Shown piece after piece: positions 7,414-14,976 of a stretch of DNA of 17,825 nt. Positions within the stretch are counted from its first letter, which is position 1. The number at the start of each line of letters is the position of its first letter. Source of the DNA: Bryobacterales bacterium (GTDB lineage Bacteria; Acidobacteriota; Terriglobia; Bryobacterales; Bryobacteraceae). Made by a program: the position numbers and the translations under genes. The notes beneath the pieces were generated by a model, which was given only the letters and a program-made list of their open reading frames with translations, was not told the DNA's origin and ran no database searches. Where the stretch lies: NCBI GenBank assembly GCA_003132905.1, contig PKZC01000314.1:4597-22421 (forward strand). The letters are read 5' to 3'.

Positions 7414-7602
7414 GTAGAGACCTTTTCCGGCTCCTTCACCCTAGAGGCCGTAGCACACAGATTCCAGTTTTGAGGTTTAAAGGGAAGCGCTCGACGGTCC
7501 ACCAAAAGCGTATCATATTCAACGCTCTGGCTTCAATTTTTTCAGCGAAAACTCGAAGAAGAACCGCTGGGAGCGCGATACGTATGGCAAAATCGAAGTG
7601 AC
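7414..7602. promoter_or_regulatory. Divergent promoter region between the mre operon and the propeller lipoprotein
   Basis: This 189-base gap must hold the promoter of the mre operon (minus) and probably that of the gene at 7603 (plus). On the minus strand TATGAT (7517-7512) is a reasonable -10, but no good -35 lies at the right distance. On the plus strand nothing close to consensus is seen. No palindromic operator stands out. Confidence 0.35.
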
Positions 7603-8772
7603 ATGGTTACCCGGCGCACATTCGCATTGGCTGGTTTGGGCTCCGGAATCGTAGGCGGTCTCGGACGTTTGACGAGCTGCGGACCCGAGAAAGCTACAGG
7701 ATTTGCTGGCTACGCGTTCGTCGCCAACCAAGAGGGCGGCGCGATTGCCGCCGTAGACCTGGGAGTGTTCGCCGTGGCGCGACACATCCGTGTGGACGGT
7801 TCGCCCACCGCTGTGCTCGCCAGTTCCAGGTACGCGCGAGTCTATGCACTCACTCCTGAGAATGGCTGCGTGCATGAGATCCGGGCTGACCAGCTCACCT
7901 TTACACATAAAGTGCGGGTGGCTGCCGCGGCGCTCCAAATGCGGCTCTCGCCGGCCGGGGATGCGCTCTACGTTCTGTGCCAGAAACCGAAACAATTGGT
8001 GTGCCTCGCGTTGAATCCGATGCAGGTGGCATGGACACTTGCACTATCGGACGATTCATCCGACTTCGATATGTCGCCGGACGGAAACACCATCGCCATC
8101 AGTTCCGGCGCGGGCTGCTCCATCACTTTCATCGACGTCGCGCGGCGCAGCGCCTTCCCGCCCCTGCGCACCACAGGCGAAATCGGACTGGTGAGATTCC
8201 AGCCTTTGCACGACGCCGCGCGAGCCCACTCGGATTCGCAGCAACTCATCGCCGCCAATGTCAGCCAGCGCATGCTTTCGATTTTTGATGTGCCGAGACG
8301 CCGTCTGATTGTGAATCTGCCGCTTGCTGTACGCCCGGACCACTTGTGCTTCAACGCGGACGGCGGACAGGTATTTGTGACCGGCGAAGGAATGGATGCC
8401 GTGGTGGTTGTATATCCGTACTACACCCCACAAATTGGCCAAACGGTATTAGCCGGACCCGGCCCGGGTGCAATGGCCGCCTCAGCCTCGCCGGGCTATC
8501 TTTTCGTGGCAAATCCCAAGTCCGCCGACGTCAGTATTCTCGATATCGAAACCAGTAAAGTGTTAGCCGTAACGCCGGTGGGCACGCAACCCTCGTATAT
8601 TGCTATTACACCCGACGATCAGTACGCGCTAGTGCTGAATCAGGCCTCCGGCGATATGGCGGTCATTCGCATCAAAAACGTGAATCGGGCGGCTCATTGG
8701 AAAAAGGGCCCCCTATTTATGCTGATCCCGGTAGGCTCCAAACCGGTGAGCGCCGCTATAGTACCAGTCTGA
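7603..8772 (+). CDS. Tat-exported lipoprotein with YVTN-type beta-propeller repeats
   Basis: Predicted envelope protein of unknown role. Residues 1-26 look like a twin-arginine lipoprotein signal: TRRTFAL (3-9), a hydrophobic Gly/Leu stretch, then a lipobox LTSC with Cys26. The rest reads as a beta-propeller of the YVTN/40-residue repeat type: YAFVANQEGGAIAAVDL (37-52), LQMRLSPAGDALYVL (111-125), FDMSPDGNTIAISSG (155-169), LFVANPKSADVSILDIET (300-317) and PSYIAITPDDQYALVLNQASGDMAVI (330-355). The 389-residue length fits one seven-bladed propeller. No catalytic or haem motif (CxxCH) is seen, so a nitrite-reductase-like function is not supported. It diverges from mreB and stands alone. It may bind a ligand or partner protein in the periplasm. 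Confidence 0.8.
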   Translation: MVTRRTFALAGLGSGIVGGLGRLTSCGPEKATGFAGYAFVANQEGGAIAAVDLGVFAVARHIRVDGSPTAVLASSRYARVYALTPENGCVHEIRADQLTFTHKVRVAAAALQMRLSPAGDALYVLCQKPKQLVCLALNPMQVAWTLALSDDSSDFDMSPDGNTIAISSGAGCSITFIDVARRSAFPPLRTTGEIGLVRFQPLHDAARAHSDSQQLIAANVSQRMLSIFDVPRRRLIVNLPLAVRPDHLCFNADGGQVFVTGEGMDAVVVVYPYYTPQIGQTVLAGPGPGAMAASASPGYLFVANPKSADVSILDIETSKVLAVTPVGTQPSYIAITPDDQYALVLNQASGDMAVIRIKNVNRAAHWKKGPLFMLIPVGSKPVSAAIVPV

Positions 8773-8853
8773 GAAAACGGGTTTCGACGTTGGCACGCAT
8801 GTTATCGAGGATACTTTCCGCGAAACAAGCACACGTGATGGAAGATATTTGGC

Positions 8854-8882
8854 TTGACAATGGAAACTAATCCAGATATATT
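8854..8882 (+). promoter_or_regulatory. Near-consensus sigma70-type promoter
   Basis: TTGACA (8854-8859, perfect -35) and TATATT (8877-8882, one base off the -10 consensus) are separated by exactly 17 bases. It is the best promoter in the window. Transcription should start near 8889, only about three bases before the ATG at 8892, so the message would be essentially leaderless. Confidence 0.72.
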
Positions 8883-8891
8883 TTTCGAATC

Positions 8892-9416
8892 ATGCTCCGT
8901 TTTAGTCTAATTGCGACTGTTCAGCCGGGGCGGGCTTCGGAGATTAAGAACGGGTTCGTCCGTATGCTGGCTCTCAGAGCGGCGCGCCTGGGGGCGGAGA
9001 TTCCGCTTCCGCCGATGCTCGAACCACAAGAAGAAGGAACGTCGGTTCGCGAGCGTTATGCGCCCATGCATCGGCTGCTCACGCAGGATGACGACCTGTT
9101 CCTGGTGGGCCAGGGATTTCCCAACGCGGCAAAGAAACTGCGGCGCGAGCACCGGCATTGTTATTTCCGGTACTTGGCGTGTCTGACGAAGGAAATTCGC
9201 GACGCCCGAAAGCTAAGCACTCTCGCCATGGCGTCCAAGCGCCATTGGAGCTTCCCTGCCCTGCTGGAGCAGACGGCGATTGCCGAATCTTCGCTGCTTT
9301 ATTTGCGCTGGCTAGGTTGCAGACACGCCGCAGGTGTTACCGTGGCCGCGAGCGATGTAAGGGAGTGCCTCGATTTTCTTCTTGCCGGGCAGAAATTTCG
9401 CCTGGCAACGACCTAA
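8892..9416 (+). CDS. Unrecognised 174-residue protein, probably leaderless
   Basis: I do not recognise the function. The protein is soluble-looking, Arg/Leu/Ala-rich and probably mostly helical, with no signal peptide or membrane segment. The middle (LVGQGFPNAAKKLRREHRHCYFRYLACLTKEIRDARKL, about 72-109) resembles in style short Acidobacteria hypothetical proteins with a basic helical RRExRxxFRxYL-like segment; that likeness is from memory and uncertain. The start ATG at 8892 has no ribosome site, but a strong promoter ends nine bases upstream, which fits leaderless translation. If an ordinary leader is required, internal Met25 could start a shorter product. Its 3' end overlaps the convergent membrane-protein gene by 80 bases. 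Confidence 0.6.
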   Translation: MLRFSLIATVQPGRASEIKNGFVRMLALRAARLGAEIPLPPMLEPQEEGTSVRERYAPMHRLLTQDDDLFLVGQGFPNAAKKLRREHRHCYFRYLACLTKEIRDARKLSTLAMASKRHWSFPALLEQTAIAESSLLYLRWLGCRHAAGVTVAASDVRECLDFLLAGQKFRLATT

Positions 9417-10173
9417 CGGTCTCTAGCAATTCGCGGTTATAGCGCTCCACGGCCTTCACTTGATCGGGCGAAAGCCGGCGAAAAGCGGGAAGCGCCTCTC
9501 CTGATGCGCGCAATAAGCGAAACCACGCCGCAAAACAGAGTGACTGCGCCGCCAGCATCACGCTGTTTATCGTGACTATTGCCACTTTGCGTCCAGTAAA
9601 CAGGACTGCCAAGGCAGCCGCTCCGCTCACTCCGAAATAGAGGGCCGCTATGCGCCAATGGTTCAGAACATTCGGTTGAAAGGGTTGCCGGATGCTCAAC
9701 ACAAAACGCAGAAAGATCCAGGTAAGCACCAGGGCCCCGGCAAGGATTTCGCTCTGGAATCGCTGGATAACCAGCGCGATCGTTCGCGGCAACACCCACT
9801 GATCTACCAGGTTTGGCCGGAACGTAAACATGGTCAACAGTGCCGCCAGCAATACCAATACGGCTGCCATGCCGATGCGGAACGTTCCAATACCGGGGAA
9901 GTGCTCGCAAATTCGTTCATAGAGTTCGGCAGCCACTGCCAAACGAAACACGGTCATCATCAACGTACAAATGCGGAAGGCATCGGAATAGCCCCAGCTT
10001 TGGAACTTGATCTGTAGCAGTACGATGCTACAGACAATGTCGATAACCAGGAAGGAGGCAAACAGCGGATACCGCTTCACCAAGCGCTCGCGAACCAGCC
10101 GAAATACGACGAAAGACTCGGCCAGGAGGCAGGCCGCCCAAAGAACCCGCTGGATGGACAGTAGCCGTACCAC
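9337..10173 (-). CDS. Unrecognised integral membrane protein, about seven helices
   Basis: Function unknown. The 278 residues contain about seven hydrophobic segments (roughly 8-24, 36-54, 64-83, 98-117, 143-160, 174-193, 198-218), followed by a charged cytoplasmic-type tail with a helical stretch (LSPDQVKAVERYNRELLETVRSL, 234-256). There is no enzyme motif I can name. The chosen start is GTG at 10173, since no in-frame ATG lies upstream; the true start could be nearby. The last 26 codons overlap antiparallel with the end of the gene at 8892, so the two are transcribed toward each other. The pairing of a short helical protein with a polytopic protein may be a recurring acidobacterial arrangement, but I cannot verify this. 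Confidence 0.65.
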   Translation of the reverse strand: MVRLLSIQRVLWAACLLAESFVVFRLVRERLVKRYPLFASFLVIDIVCSIVLLQIKFQSWGYSDAFRICTLMMTVFRLAVAAELYERICEHFPGIGTFRIGMAAVLVLLAALLTMFTFRPNLVDQWVLPRTIALVIQRFQSEILAGALVLTWIFLRFVLSIRQPFQPNVLNHWRIAALYFGVSGAAALAVLFTGRKVAIVTINSVMLAAQSLCFAAWFRLLRASGEALPAFRRLSPDQVKAVERYNRELLETVRSLPGEISARQEENRGTPLHRSRPR

Positions 10174-10229
10174 GCCGTGCCGCTAAGTATAGCAACACGG
10201 CGCGGATTATGAGAATCGCAGCCGAAAAC

Positions 10230-10418
10230 TTAGTTAGGGATCTGGCTGGGGGCTGGGATGGCGCAGTCCGGGGGACAAATGGGCGCAGGAAAATCAGCCT
10301 GAATGGTCGACGGGGCAGTCCGTTTGCTCGTAGTGGGCGAACTCTTGTGGTGCGTCAGAGCGCCGGCAGATACTACGGCGGCGGCCAGGAGAGCGATAGC
10401 AAGGGAGAGTTTCTTCAT
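10230..10418 (-). CDS. Possible small secreted peptide, 62 residues
   Basis: A short frame that reads MKKLSLAIALLAAAVVSAGA followed by a Ser/Thr/Pro-rich tail (THHKSSPTTSKRTAPSTIQ) ending in CPPDCAIPAPSQIPN. The first 20 or so residues are a textbook Sec signal peptide, with cleavage plausible after SAGA. The mature part would be about 40 residues with two cysteines (CPPDC). The frame is open 13 codons further upstream, but the ATG at 10418 gives the cleaner signal peptide and has a purine-rich AGAAAGAAG stretch 9-17 bases upstream. Short length and lack of a recognised family keep confidence moderate. Confidence 0.5.
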   Translation of the reverse strand: MKKLSLAIALLAAAVVSAGALTHHKSSPTTSKRTAPSTIQADFPAPICPPDCAIPAPSQIPN

Positions 10419-10485
10419 GTGGTTTTTCTTCTTTCTGCCGATTAGTCCGGCGGCCACATGCTAACCAGAAGGCCCCTTGCGATTT

Positions 10486-10508
10486 GCCGAAATTTGAAGA
10501 TTTTCGGC
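10486..10508. repeat. Inverted repeat in the rsmE downstream region
   Basis: GCCGAAA and TTTCGGC form a perfect seven-base stem around a nine-base loop. It lies between the rsmE stop and the small-peptide gene, both on the minus strand. There is no T-tract after the stem on the minus strand, so a terminator is possible but weak. The rest of the gap (10419-10631) shows no gene. Confidence 0.45.
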
Positions 10509-10611
10509 TTTCAGAACAAAGCTGTGCGCGGGTTTCGTGCGCGACGTTTGGTGCAGGTGCTAACGCACTTCGGATGTTGGAGGAGACTAGAAAGTTAATT
10601 CTTCGATCAGT

Positions 10612-10639
10612 GGCAGATTGCGAGGGGCAGATTACGAGG
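10612..10639 (-). repeat. 14-bp tandem repeat over the rsmE stop codon
   Basis: Two adjacent 14-base copies (10612-10625 and 10626-10639) differ at one position. The copy inside the gene supplies the TAA stop; in the downstream copy the same triplet reads CAA on the minus strand. Confidence 0.85.
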
Positions 10640-11375
10640 GAAAGGTCCAGGCCGCGTTGACGATCGCCAGCGCAGCCATGGCCGCTGTCTCGGCACGCAG
10701 GATTTCCGGCCCGAGTGAGACCGGACGCCAGCCCGCGCTCAAGATCTGTTCTCGCTCGTGCTCCGTCCAGCCGCCTTCCGGTCCGGCGAGCAGCGCTACC
10801 AAGTCGCCTGGCTTCCGATGCGCGGGGAGAGCGGGAAGAATGGGCGGCGCCTCCGCTTCTTCCAACGCGTAACGATAGGCGACCTCATTATTGCCCCCGG
10901 TCCCGATCTGGAGCGCATCGGCTAAGGCAATGGGAGGACAGATCTCAGGCAAACGGGCGCGCCGTGACTGTTCGCTGGCCTCCCGAGCGATTCTGTTCCA
11001 TCTCGAGATCCGCTTGGCCGCGCCTTGTTCCAAGCCTTTCTCGCTGCGCTCGGCCCGTACCGGGACCACTCGCGCCACTCCCAGTTCCGTGGCCTTTTCA
11101 AGCATCCATTCAAAGCGCTCAAACCGGATCAATGACGCCAGGATCACTGTTCGCACCGCGGGCTCGGCCCAGGCCACCGTCTCGTGAACTTTAAACGAGA
11201 CCAAATCCTTGCGCGCGCTCTCCACTTCCGCCAGATAAACGTTGTGATTGTCGGATATTTCAAACTGCTGGCCGGGCTCTACCCTCAACACCCGAGTCAA
11301 ATGATGGGCGTCCGGCCCAGTGATACGTACTCGTCCCGATTGGACGGCATCCACGAAGAAGCGGCGGCGGGCCAT
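10632..11375 (-). CDS. rsmE: 16S rRNA (uracil(1498)-N3)-methyltransferase
   Basis: SPOUT-class, S-adenosylmethionine-dependent enzyme that methylates N3 of U1498 in the decoding region of 16S rRNA. The 247 residues match RsmE (about 240-250). The N-terminal PUA-like domain (about 1-70) contains HHLTRVLRVEPGQQFEI. The SPOUT domain follows with family motifs EKATELGV (93-100), REASEQSRR (131-139), GPEGGWT (198-204) and the knot loop LGPEILRAETAAMAAL (221-236), which binds the cofactor. All expected blocks are present. The ATG at 11375 gives MARRRFFV, the usual RsmE beginning; no good ribosome site precedes it. It is transcribed away from the histidine kinase gene across a 95-base gap and has no operon partner on its strand. 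Confidence 0.95.
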   Translation of the reverse strand: MARRRFFVDAVQSGRVRITGPDAHHLTRVLRVEPGQQFEISDNHNVYLAEVESARKDLVSFKVHETVAWAEPAVRTVILASLIRFERFEWMLEKATELGVARVVPVRAERSEKGLEQGAAKRISRWNRIAREASEQSRRARLPEICPPIALADALQIGTGGNNEVAYRYALEEAEAPPILPALPAHRKPGDLVALLAGPEGGWTEHEREQILSAGWRPVSLGPEILRAETAAMAALAIVNAAWTFPS

Positions 11376-11470
11376 GAGTTTACTGTACGCCGGTCACGGC
11401 TGCTATATCTGCTACGCTGCTCCTTAGGACCGATTCGTAGGCTGGGCTTTTTGAACGAAGCCCTCTCGGA
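11376..11470. promoter_or_regulatory. Divergent intergenic region between rsmE and the sensor kinase, with hairpin
   Basis: A 95-base region that must serve rsmE (minus) and the kinase (plus). It contains TATATC-like sequence readable as a weak -10 on the plus strand, with TTTACT about 19 bases before it. A perfect six-base inverted repeat, GGGCTT and AAGCCC with an eight-base loop, sits at 11444-11463. That hairpin ends seven bases before the kinase GTG and could limit ribosome access. Regulatory function is inferred. Confidence 0.35.
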
Positions 11471-13285
11471 GTGAGTTTGCGGAGATTTCGAAGACCCGAC
11501 AGGTGGTATCTTGCCGGCGCTTTACTGATCCTGGTAGTGGTTACTTTGCTCTCCTATCAAGATTGGTCGGCCTTTCAGCGCAGCGCGTCCCAGGTTCAAC
11601 ACAGCCGCGCGCTTCTGCAACAAATCGAACAAGTATTGACTTCCATTCGAGACGCCGAGACCGGACAGCGGGGTTTCGTACTGACGGGCAATCCTGAATA
11701 TCTGGAAGTGTACAACCAAGCCGCCATCGTTCTTCCATCTCAATTGAACGGGCTGCGTGCTTCCCTGGCCAATGAACCCGATTTGCGGACGCGAGTCGCG
11801 ACTCTGAATGGCCTGGTGGACGAGAAGCTCGCCGAATTAAAGCAAACCGTAGTCTTGCGTCAAGACGAGGGATTCAAAGCCGCGCTCAGCATAGTGGAGA
11901 CCAACCAAGGCCAGCACGCCATGGACGATATTCGTAAAATCGGAGCAGATCTCGAGAACGAAGTCTACACGGGCCTGATGCGCGGCATCCGCGACCGGCA
12001 ACAGCAGGGATCCCGGACGCGCTTGACCACGCTGCTGGGGGCGGCGGTGCTGTTCGCATTTCTTCTGCTGGCGACTTTTGATATCGGCCGCACCACCACC
12101 GAGCGCGACCGCCTGATCGTCGACTTGGAAGCCGCCAATGGACGCACCACCGCTAGTAGGGATCTATTACATACCACGCTCACCAGCATTGGCGATGCAG
12201 TGATCGCGACGGACGGGGCCGGCCGGGTCACGTTCCTCAACGGAATCGCGGAACATTTGAGCGGCTGGACGCAAACGGAGGCGCAGGGACGCAAGGTCAC
12301 CGAGGTATTGATTCTCGTCAGCGAAGAATCCCGTGAAACGGTGGAAAGTCCCGTCGACAAAGTGTTGCGCGATGGAGTAATTGTGGGGCTGGCGAACCAT
12401 ACCATGCTGATTGCGCGCGATGGCACGGAGCGGCCCATCGACGACAGCGCCGCGCCCATACGCGATCCGAACGGTAATGTTGTCGGCGTCGTCCTGGTCT
12501 TCCGCGACGTCACCGGGCGGCGCGAGTCGGAAGCGCAATTGCATCGGCTAAACCAGGCGTTGCGGCGAACCAATCAGGATTTGCAGCAGTTCTCCTACGC
12601 CGCCTCTCATGATCTGAAGGAACCGCTGCGAACCGTTACCAACTATCTGCAACTCATCCGCAGCCGTTATTCGGGGAAGGTGTTAGACCAGGAGGCCGGG
12701 CAACTCTTTGATGTAGCCGTTTCGGGCGCGCAACGCATGCATGCGCTGGTGGAAGCACTATTGGAATATTCGCGAGCCGGTGAGGTAGGCGAGGCCACAC
12801 TGGAACCGGTGCCAGTGGACAAAGTGGCGGGCGAGGCGATCACCCACCTGCAAAGTTCCATCTCGGAAACCAGCGCCGATGTCTCCTTGGGTCCGCTTCC
12901 CGTGGTGACGGCCAATCCGCTGTATCTGACGCAGGTATTCGAAAACCTAATCGGCAATGCTCTGAAATACCGTTCGAAACAACCTCCGCGCGTTTCGATT
13001 ACCGCCGCGGAGGGAGCGCATGATTGGACGTTTTCAGTGGAGGATAACGGCATCGGGATCGCGCCGGAATATCAGGCGCAGATCTTCGGCATCTTCAAGC
13101 GCCTGCACGGGGATGAATATCCCGGGACCGGCATCGGCTTGGCCACCTGCAAGAAAATAGTGGATCGGCACGGAGGAACCATCTGGGTGGAATCGGAATT
13201 AGGCAAGGGCTCACGGTTCTCATTCACGCTTCCAAAAACGGCGGCGTCCAGGTCCAACGCAAAGCGGGTGGGAGATGGCGCGTAA
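11471..13285 (+). CDS. Sensor histidine kinase, CHASE3-PAS-HisKA-HATPase
   Basis: Membrane two-component sensor, 604 residues. Order: first membrane helix (about 13-29); periplasmic CHASE3-like domain (about 40-180) with the diagnostic [23 protein letters not shown] (59-81); second helix (186-204); PAS domain (about 225-350) with [30 protein letters not shown] and a [12 protein letters not shown] end; dimerisation helix with phospho-acceptor His380 in [11 protein letters not shown] (379-389); ATP-binding domain with N-box [11 protein letters not shown] (491-501), G1 DNGIGI (525-530) and G2 [12 protein letters not shown] (552-563). All catalytic boxes are intact. The [13 protein letters not shown] ending is typical of phytochrome-type kinases, though no phytochrome domain is present. 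The start is GTG at 11471; a TTG at 11477 with GGAG five bases upstream is at least as good. No response regulator lies nearby. The signal is unknown. Confidence 0.93.
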   Translation: MSLRRFRRPDRWYLAGALLILVVVTLLSYQDWSAFQRSASQVQHSRALLQQIEQVLTSIRDAETGQRGFVLTGNPEYLEVYNQAAIVLPSQLNGLRASLANEPDLRTRVATLNGLVDEKLAELKQTVVLRQDEGFKAALSIVETNQGQHAMDDIRKIGADLENEVYTGLMRGIRDRQQQGSRTRLTTLLGAAVLFAFLLLATFDIGRTTTERDRLIVDLEAANGRTTASRDLLHTTLTSIGDAVIATDGAGRVTFLNGIAEHLSGWTQTEAQGRKVTEVLILVSEESRETVESPVDKVLRDGVIVGLANHTMLIARDGTERPIDDSAAPIRDPNGNVVGVVLVFRDVTGRRESEAQLHRLNQALRRTNQDLQQFSYAASHDLKEPLRTVTNYLQLIRSRYSGKVLDQEAGQLFDVAVSGAQRMHALVEALLEYSRAGEVGEATLEPVPVDKVAGEAITHLQSSISETSADVSLGPLPVVTANPLYLTQVFENLIGNALKYRSKQPPRVSITAAEGAHDWTFSVEDNGIGIAPEYQAQIFGIFKRLHGDEYPGTGIGLATCKKIVDRHGGTIWVESELGKGSRFSFTLPKTAASRSNAKRVGDGA

Positions 13286-13293
13286 GAGGGCCT

Positions 13294-13338
13294 TGCGGCT
13301 ATGCCGCATAATAACCCTGCCGGCGAATGCCGCATAAT
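13294..13338. repeat. Palindromic and direct repeats between the kinase and ruvA
   Basis: TGCGGC and GCCGCA (13294-13299, 13303-13308) form a perfect stem with a three-base loop just after the kinase stop. The segment ATGCCGCATAAT recurs exactly at 13301-13312 and 13327-13338. The second copy pairs through CGGC/GCCG around a GAAT loop. Two small hairpins in a row recall REP-like palindromes, or a weak terminator followed by a ruvA leader structure. No T-tract is present. Confidence 0.6.
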
Positions 13339-13349
13339 GATCTTGAAAG

Positions 13350-13955
13350 ATGATCGCGTTCCTGCGTGGCAAGCTGCTTGAGAAACATCCGAATCAGGTG
13401 ATCGTAGATACGGCCGGCGTCGGCTACGATGTTGTGATTCCGATTTCGACTTTTTCATCCCTTCCCGATACGGGCGCTGAAATCGCGCTGCGCATTCATA
13501 CGCACGTTCGCGAGGATGCGCTCTCGCTGTTCGGCTTTCTCACTTCGGAAGAAAAAACGCTGTTCGAAAAATTGATCTCGGTGAGTGGCATTGGGCCCAC
13601 GCTTGCCATCAAGGTGCTGTCCGGCATCGCGACACACTCTCTGATCGACGCCATTCGCGGCGGCCAGGTGGAGCAACTGGTGCGGATCCCAGGCGTCGGC
13701 AAGAAGACCGCCGAACGAATGGTGTTGGAGCTGAAAGACAAACTCGACAATTTGGGTGGCGGCGCTGCGCCGGCCGGAGTGTCGGTAAGGGCCGAACCGG
13801 CCTTCAGCGTGATCGAACAAGATGTTCTGTCGGCGCTGCTTAATTTAGGGTGCAACCGCGCCGCCGCTGAGTCGGCCGTCCGAAAAGCGAAAGCCGCGGA
13901 GCCCGATTCCGCCTTCGAACCGATGTTCCGCAAAGCGCTCGAGTTGGTGCGATAG
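13350..13955 (+). CDS. ruvA: Holliday junction branch migration protein RuvA
   Basis: Binds four-way DNA junctions as a tetramer and loads the RuvB motor. The 201 residues match the family. The N-terminal OB-fold domain begins MIAFLRGKLLEKHPNQVIVDTAGVGYDV, with HTHVREDALSLFGF (49-62). The two helix-hairpin-helix motifs are VSGIGPTLAIKVLSG (78-92) and IPGVGKKTAERMVLELKDKL (113-132). After a Gly/Ala/Pro linker, the C-terminal RuvB-binding three-helix domain (about 150-201) has DVLSALLNLGCNRAAAESAV. The ATG at 13350 gives the canonical MIAFLRG start, with only a weak GAAAG nearby. It is one base from ruvB. No ruvC lies upstream in view; the preceding gene is a sensor kinase. Confidence 0.97.
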   Translation: MIAFLRGKLLEKHPNQVIVDTAGVGYDVVIPISTFSSLPDTGAEIALRIHTHVREDALSLFGFLTSEEKTLFEKLISVSGIGPTLAIKVLSGIATHSLIDAIRGGQVEQLVRIPGVGKKTAERMVLELKDKLDNLGGGAAPAGVSVRAEPAFSVIEQDVLSALLNLGCNRAAAESAVRKAKAAEPDSAFEPMFRKALELVR

Positions 13956-13956
13956 C

Positions 13957-14976
13957 ATGCGCGAACCTGGATCGCCGCTCGAAGACGAGCGTCAATTTGA
14001 AACGGCTCTTCGCCCCACTCGATTGGCCGATTTCACCGGACAGGCGAAACTCAAGGAGAACCTCGCCATCGCCATTGAAGCGGCCAAGAAGCGGGGCGAG
14101 GCAATGGATCACGTCCTGTTATATGGTCCTCCGGGCTTGGGCAAGACTACCCTCGCGACCATCATCGCCGGCGAGTTGGGCGTGGACTTCGAACAGACCT
14201 CGGGGCCGATTCTTCAAAAAAAGCTCGATCTGACGGGCGTGCTCACCAATATCCGTCCGCGTCAGGTCTTCTTCATTGATGAAATTCATCGCCTGCTTCC
14301 CGATGTGGAGGAGATCCTCTACGCGGCGCTGGAAGATTTTCGCATGGACATTTTGATCGGTACCGGCCCGGGCGCGCGCACCCACTCCATCGCCATTCCG
14401 CACTTCACGGCCATCGGCGCTACGACGCGGCAAGGCTTGGTGAGCGCCCCGCTGCGAGGACGCTTCGGCTTGGTACTCCGGCTGAATCATTACCGAGTGG
14501 GCGAACTGAAAGCCATTGTGGAGCGCTCCGCGAAGCTGCTCGGCGCAACTTTGGATCTGGATGCCGCAGAAGAAATCGCGCGCCGCAGCCGGGGCACGCC
14601 GCGCATCGCCAATCGCCTGTTGCGGCGGGTTCGCGATTACGCGCAGGTGCGCGCCGAAGGACATATTCACCTGAGTGCGGCGACCAGCGCGCTGGATCTG
14701 CTGGAAGTGGATCGCTTCGGCCTGGACGAAATCGACCAGAAGATCATGCTTACCCTGCTGGCGAAATATTCGGGCGGCCCGGTGGGCGTGAACACCATCG
14801 CCGCTTCGATTGACGAAGAGGCCGACACCATCGAAGAGGTCTATGAACCTTATCTCATGCAGCTCGGTTTTATCGATCGGACCCCGCGCGGAAGGGTGGG
14901 CACCGACAAGGCCTTCGAGTATTTCAAAATCCCGCGCAAGCCGCCGCGCGGCGGGCTACAGAGCGATCTGTTTTGA
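13957..14976 (+). CDS. ruvB: Holliday junction branch migration helicase RuvB
   Basis: AAA+ hexameric motor that drives branch migration with RuvA. At 339 residues it has the usual length. Visible motifs: Walker A GPPGLGKTT (57-65), Walker B FFIDEIH (105-111), the RuvA-contacting hairpin region with EDFRMDILIGTGPGART (126-142), sensor 1 IGATTR (153-158), the SAPLRGRFG arginine-finger motif (163-171), sensor 2 GTPRIANRLLRRVRDYAQV (213-231) and a C-terminal winged-helix domain ending TPRGRVGTDKAFEYF. The ATG lies one base after the ruvA stop, indicating coupling. The N-terminus is slightly divergent (ALRPTRLADFTGQAKLKENL rather than the common LRPxxLxEYIGQ) but keeps the Q of the pattern. Confidence 0.98.
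   Translation: MREPGSPLEDERQFETALRPTRLADFTGQAKLKENLAIAIEAAKKRGEAMDHVLLYGPPGLGKTTLATIIAGELGVDFEQTSGPILQKKLDLTGVLTNIRPRQVFFIDEIHRLLPDVEEILYAALEDFRMDILIGTGPGARTHSIAIPHFTAIGATTRQGLVSAPLRGRFGLVLRLNHYRVGELKAIVERSAKLLGATLDLDAAEEIARRSRGTPRIANRLLRRVRDYAQVRAEGHIHLSAATSALDLLEVDRFGLDEIDQKIMLTLLAKYSGGPVGVNTIAASIDEEADTIEEVYEPYLMQLGFIDRTPRGRVGTDKAFEYFKIPRKPPRGGLQSDLF

Noticed and set aside
11965..12573. A 202-residue minus-strand frame inside the histidine kinase
   Set aside because: Antisense shadow of the CHASE3-PAS coding region, with Ser/Arg-rich low-complexity content and no family resemblance.
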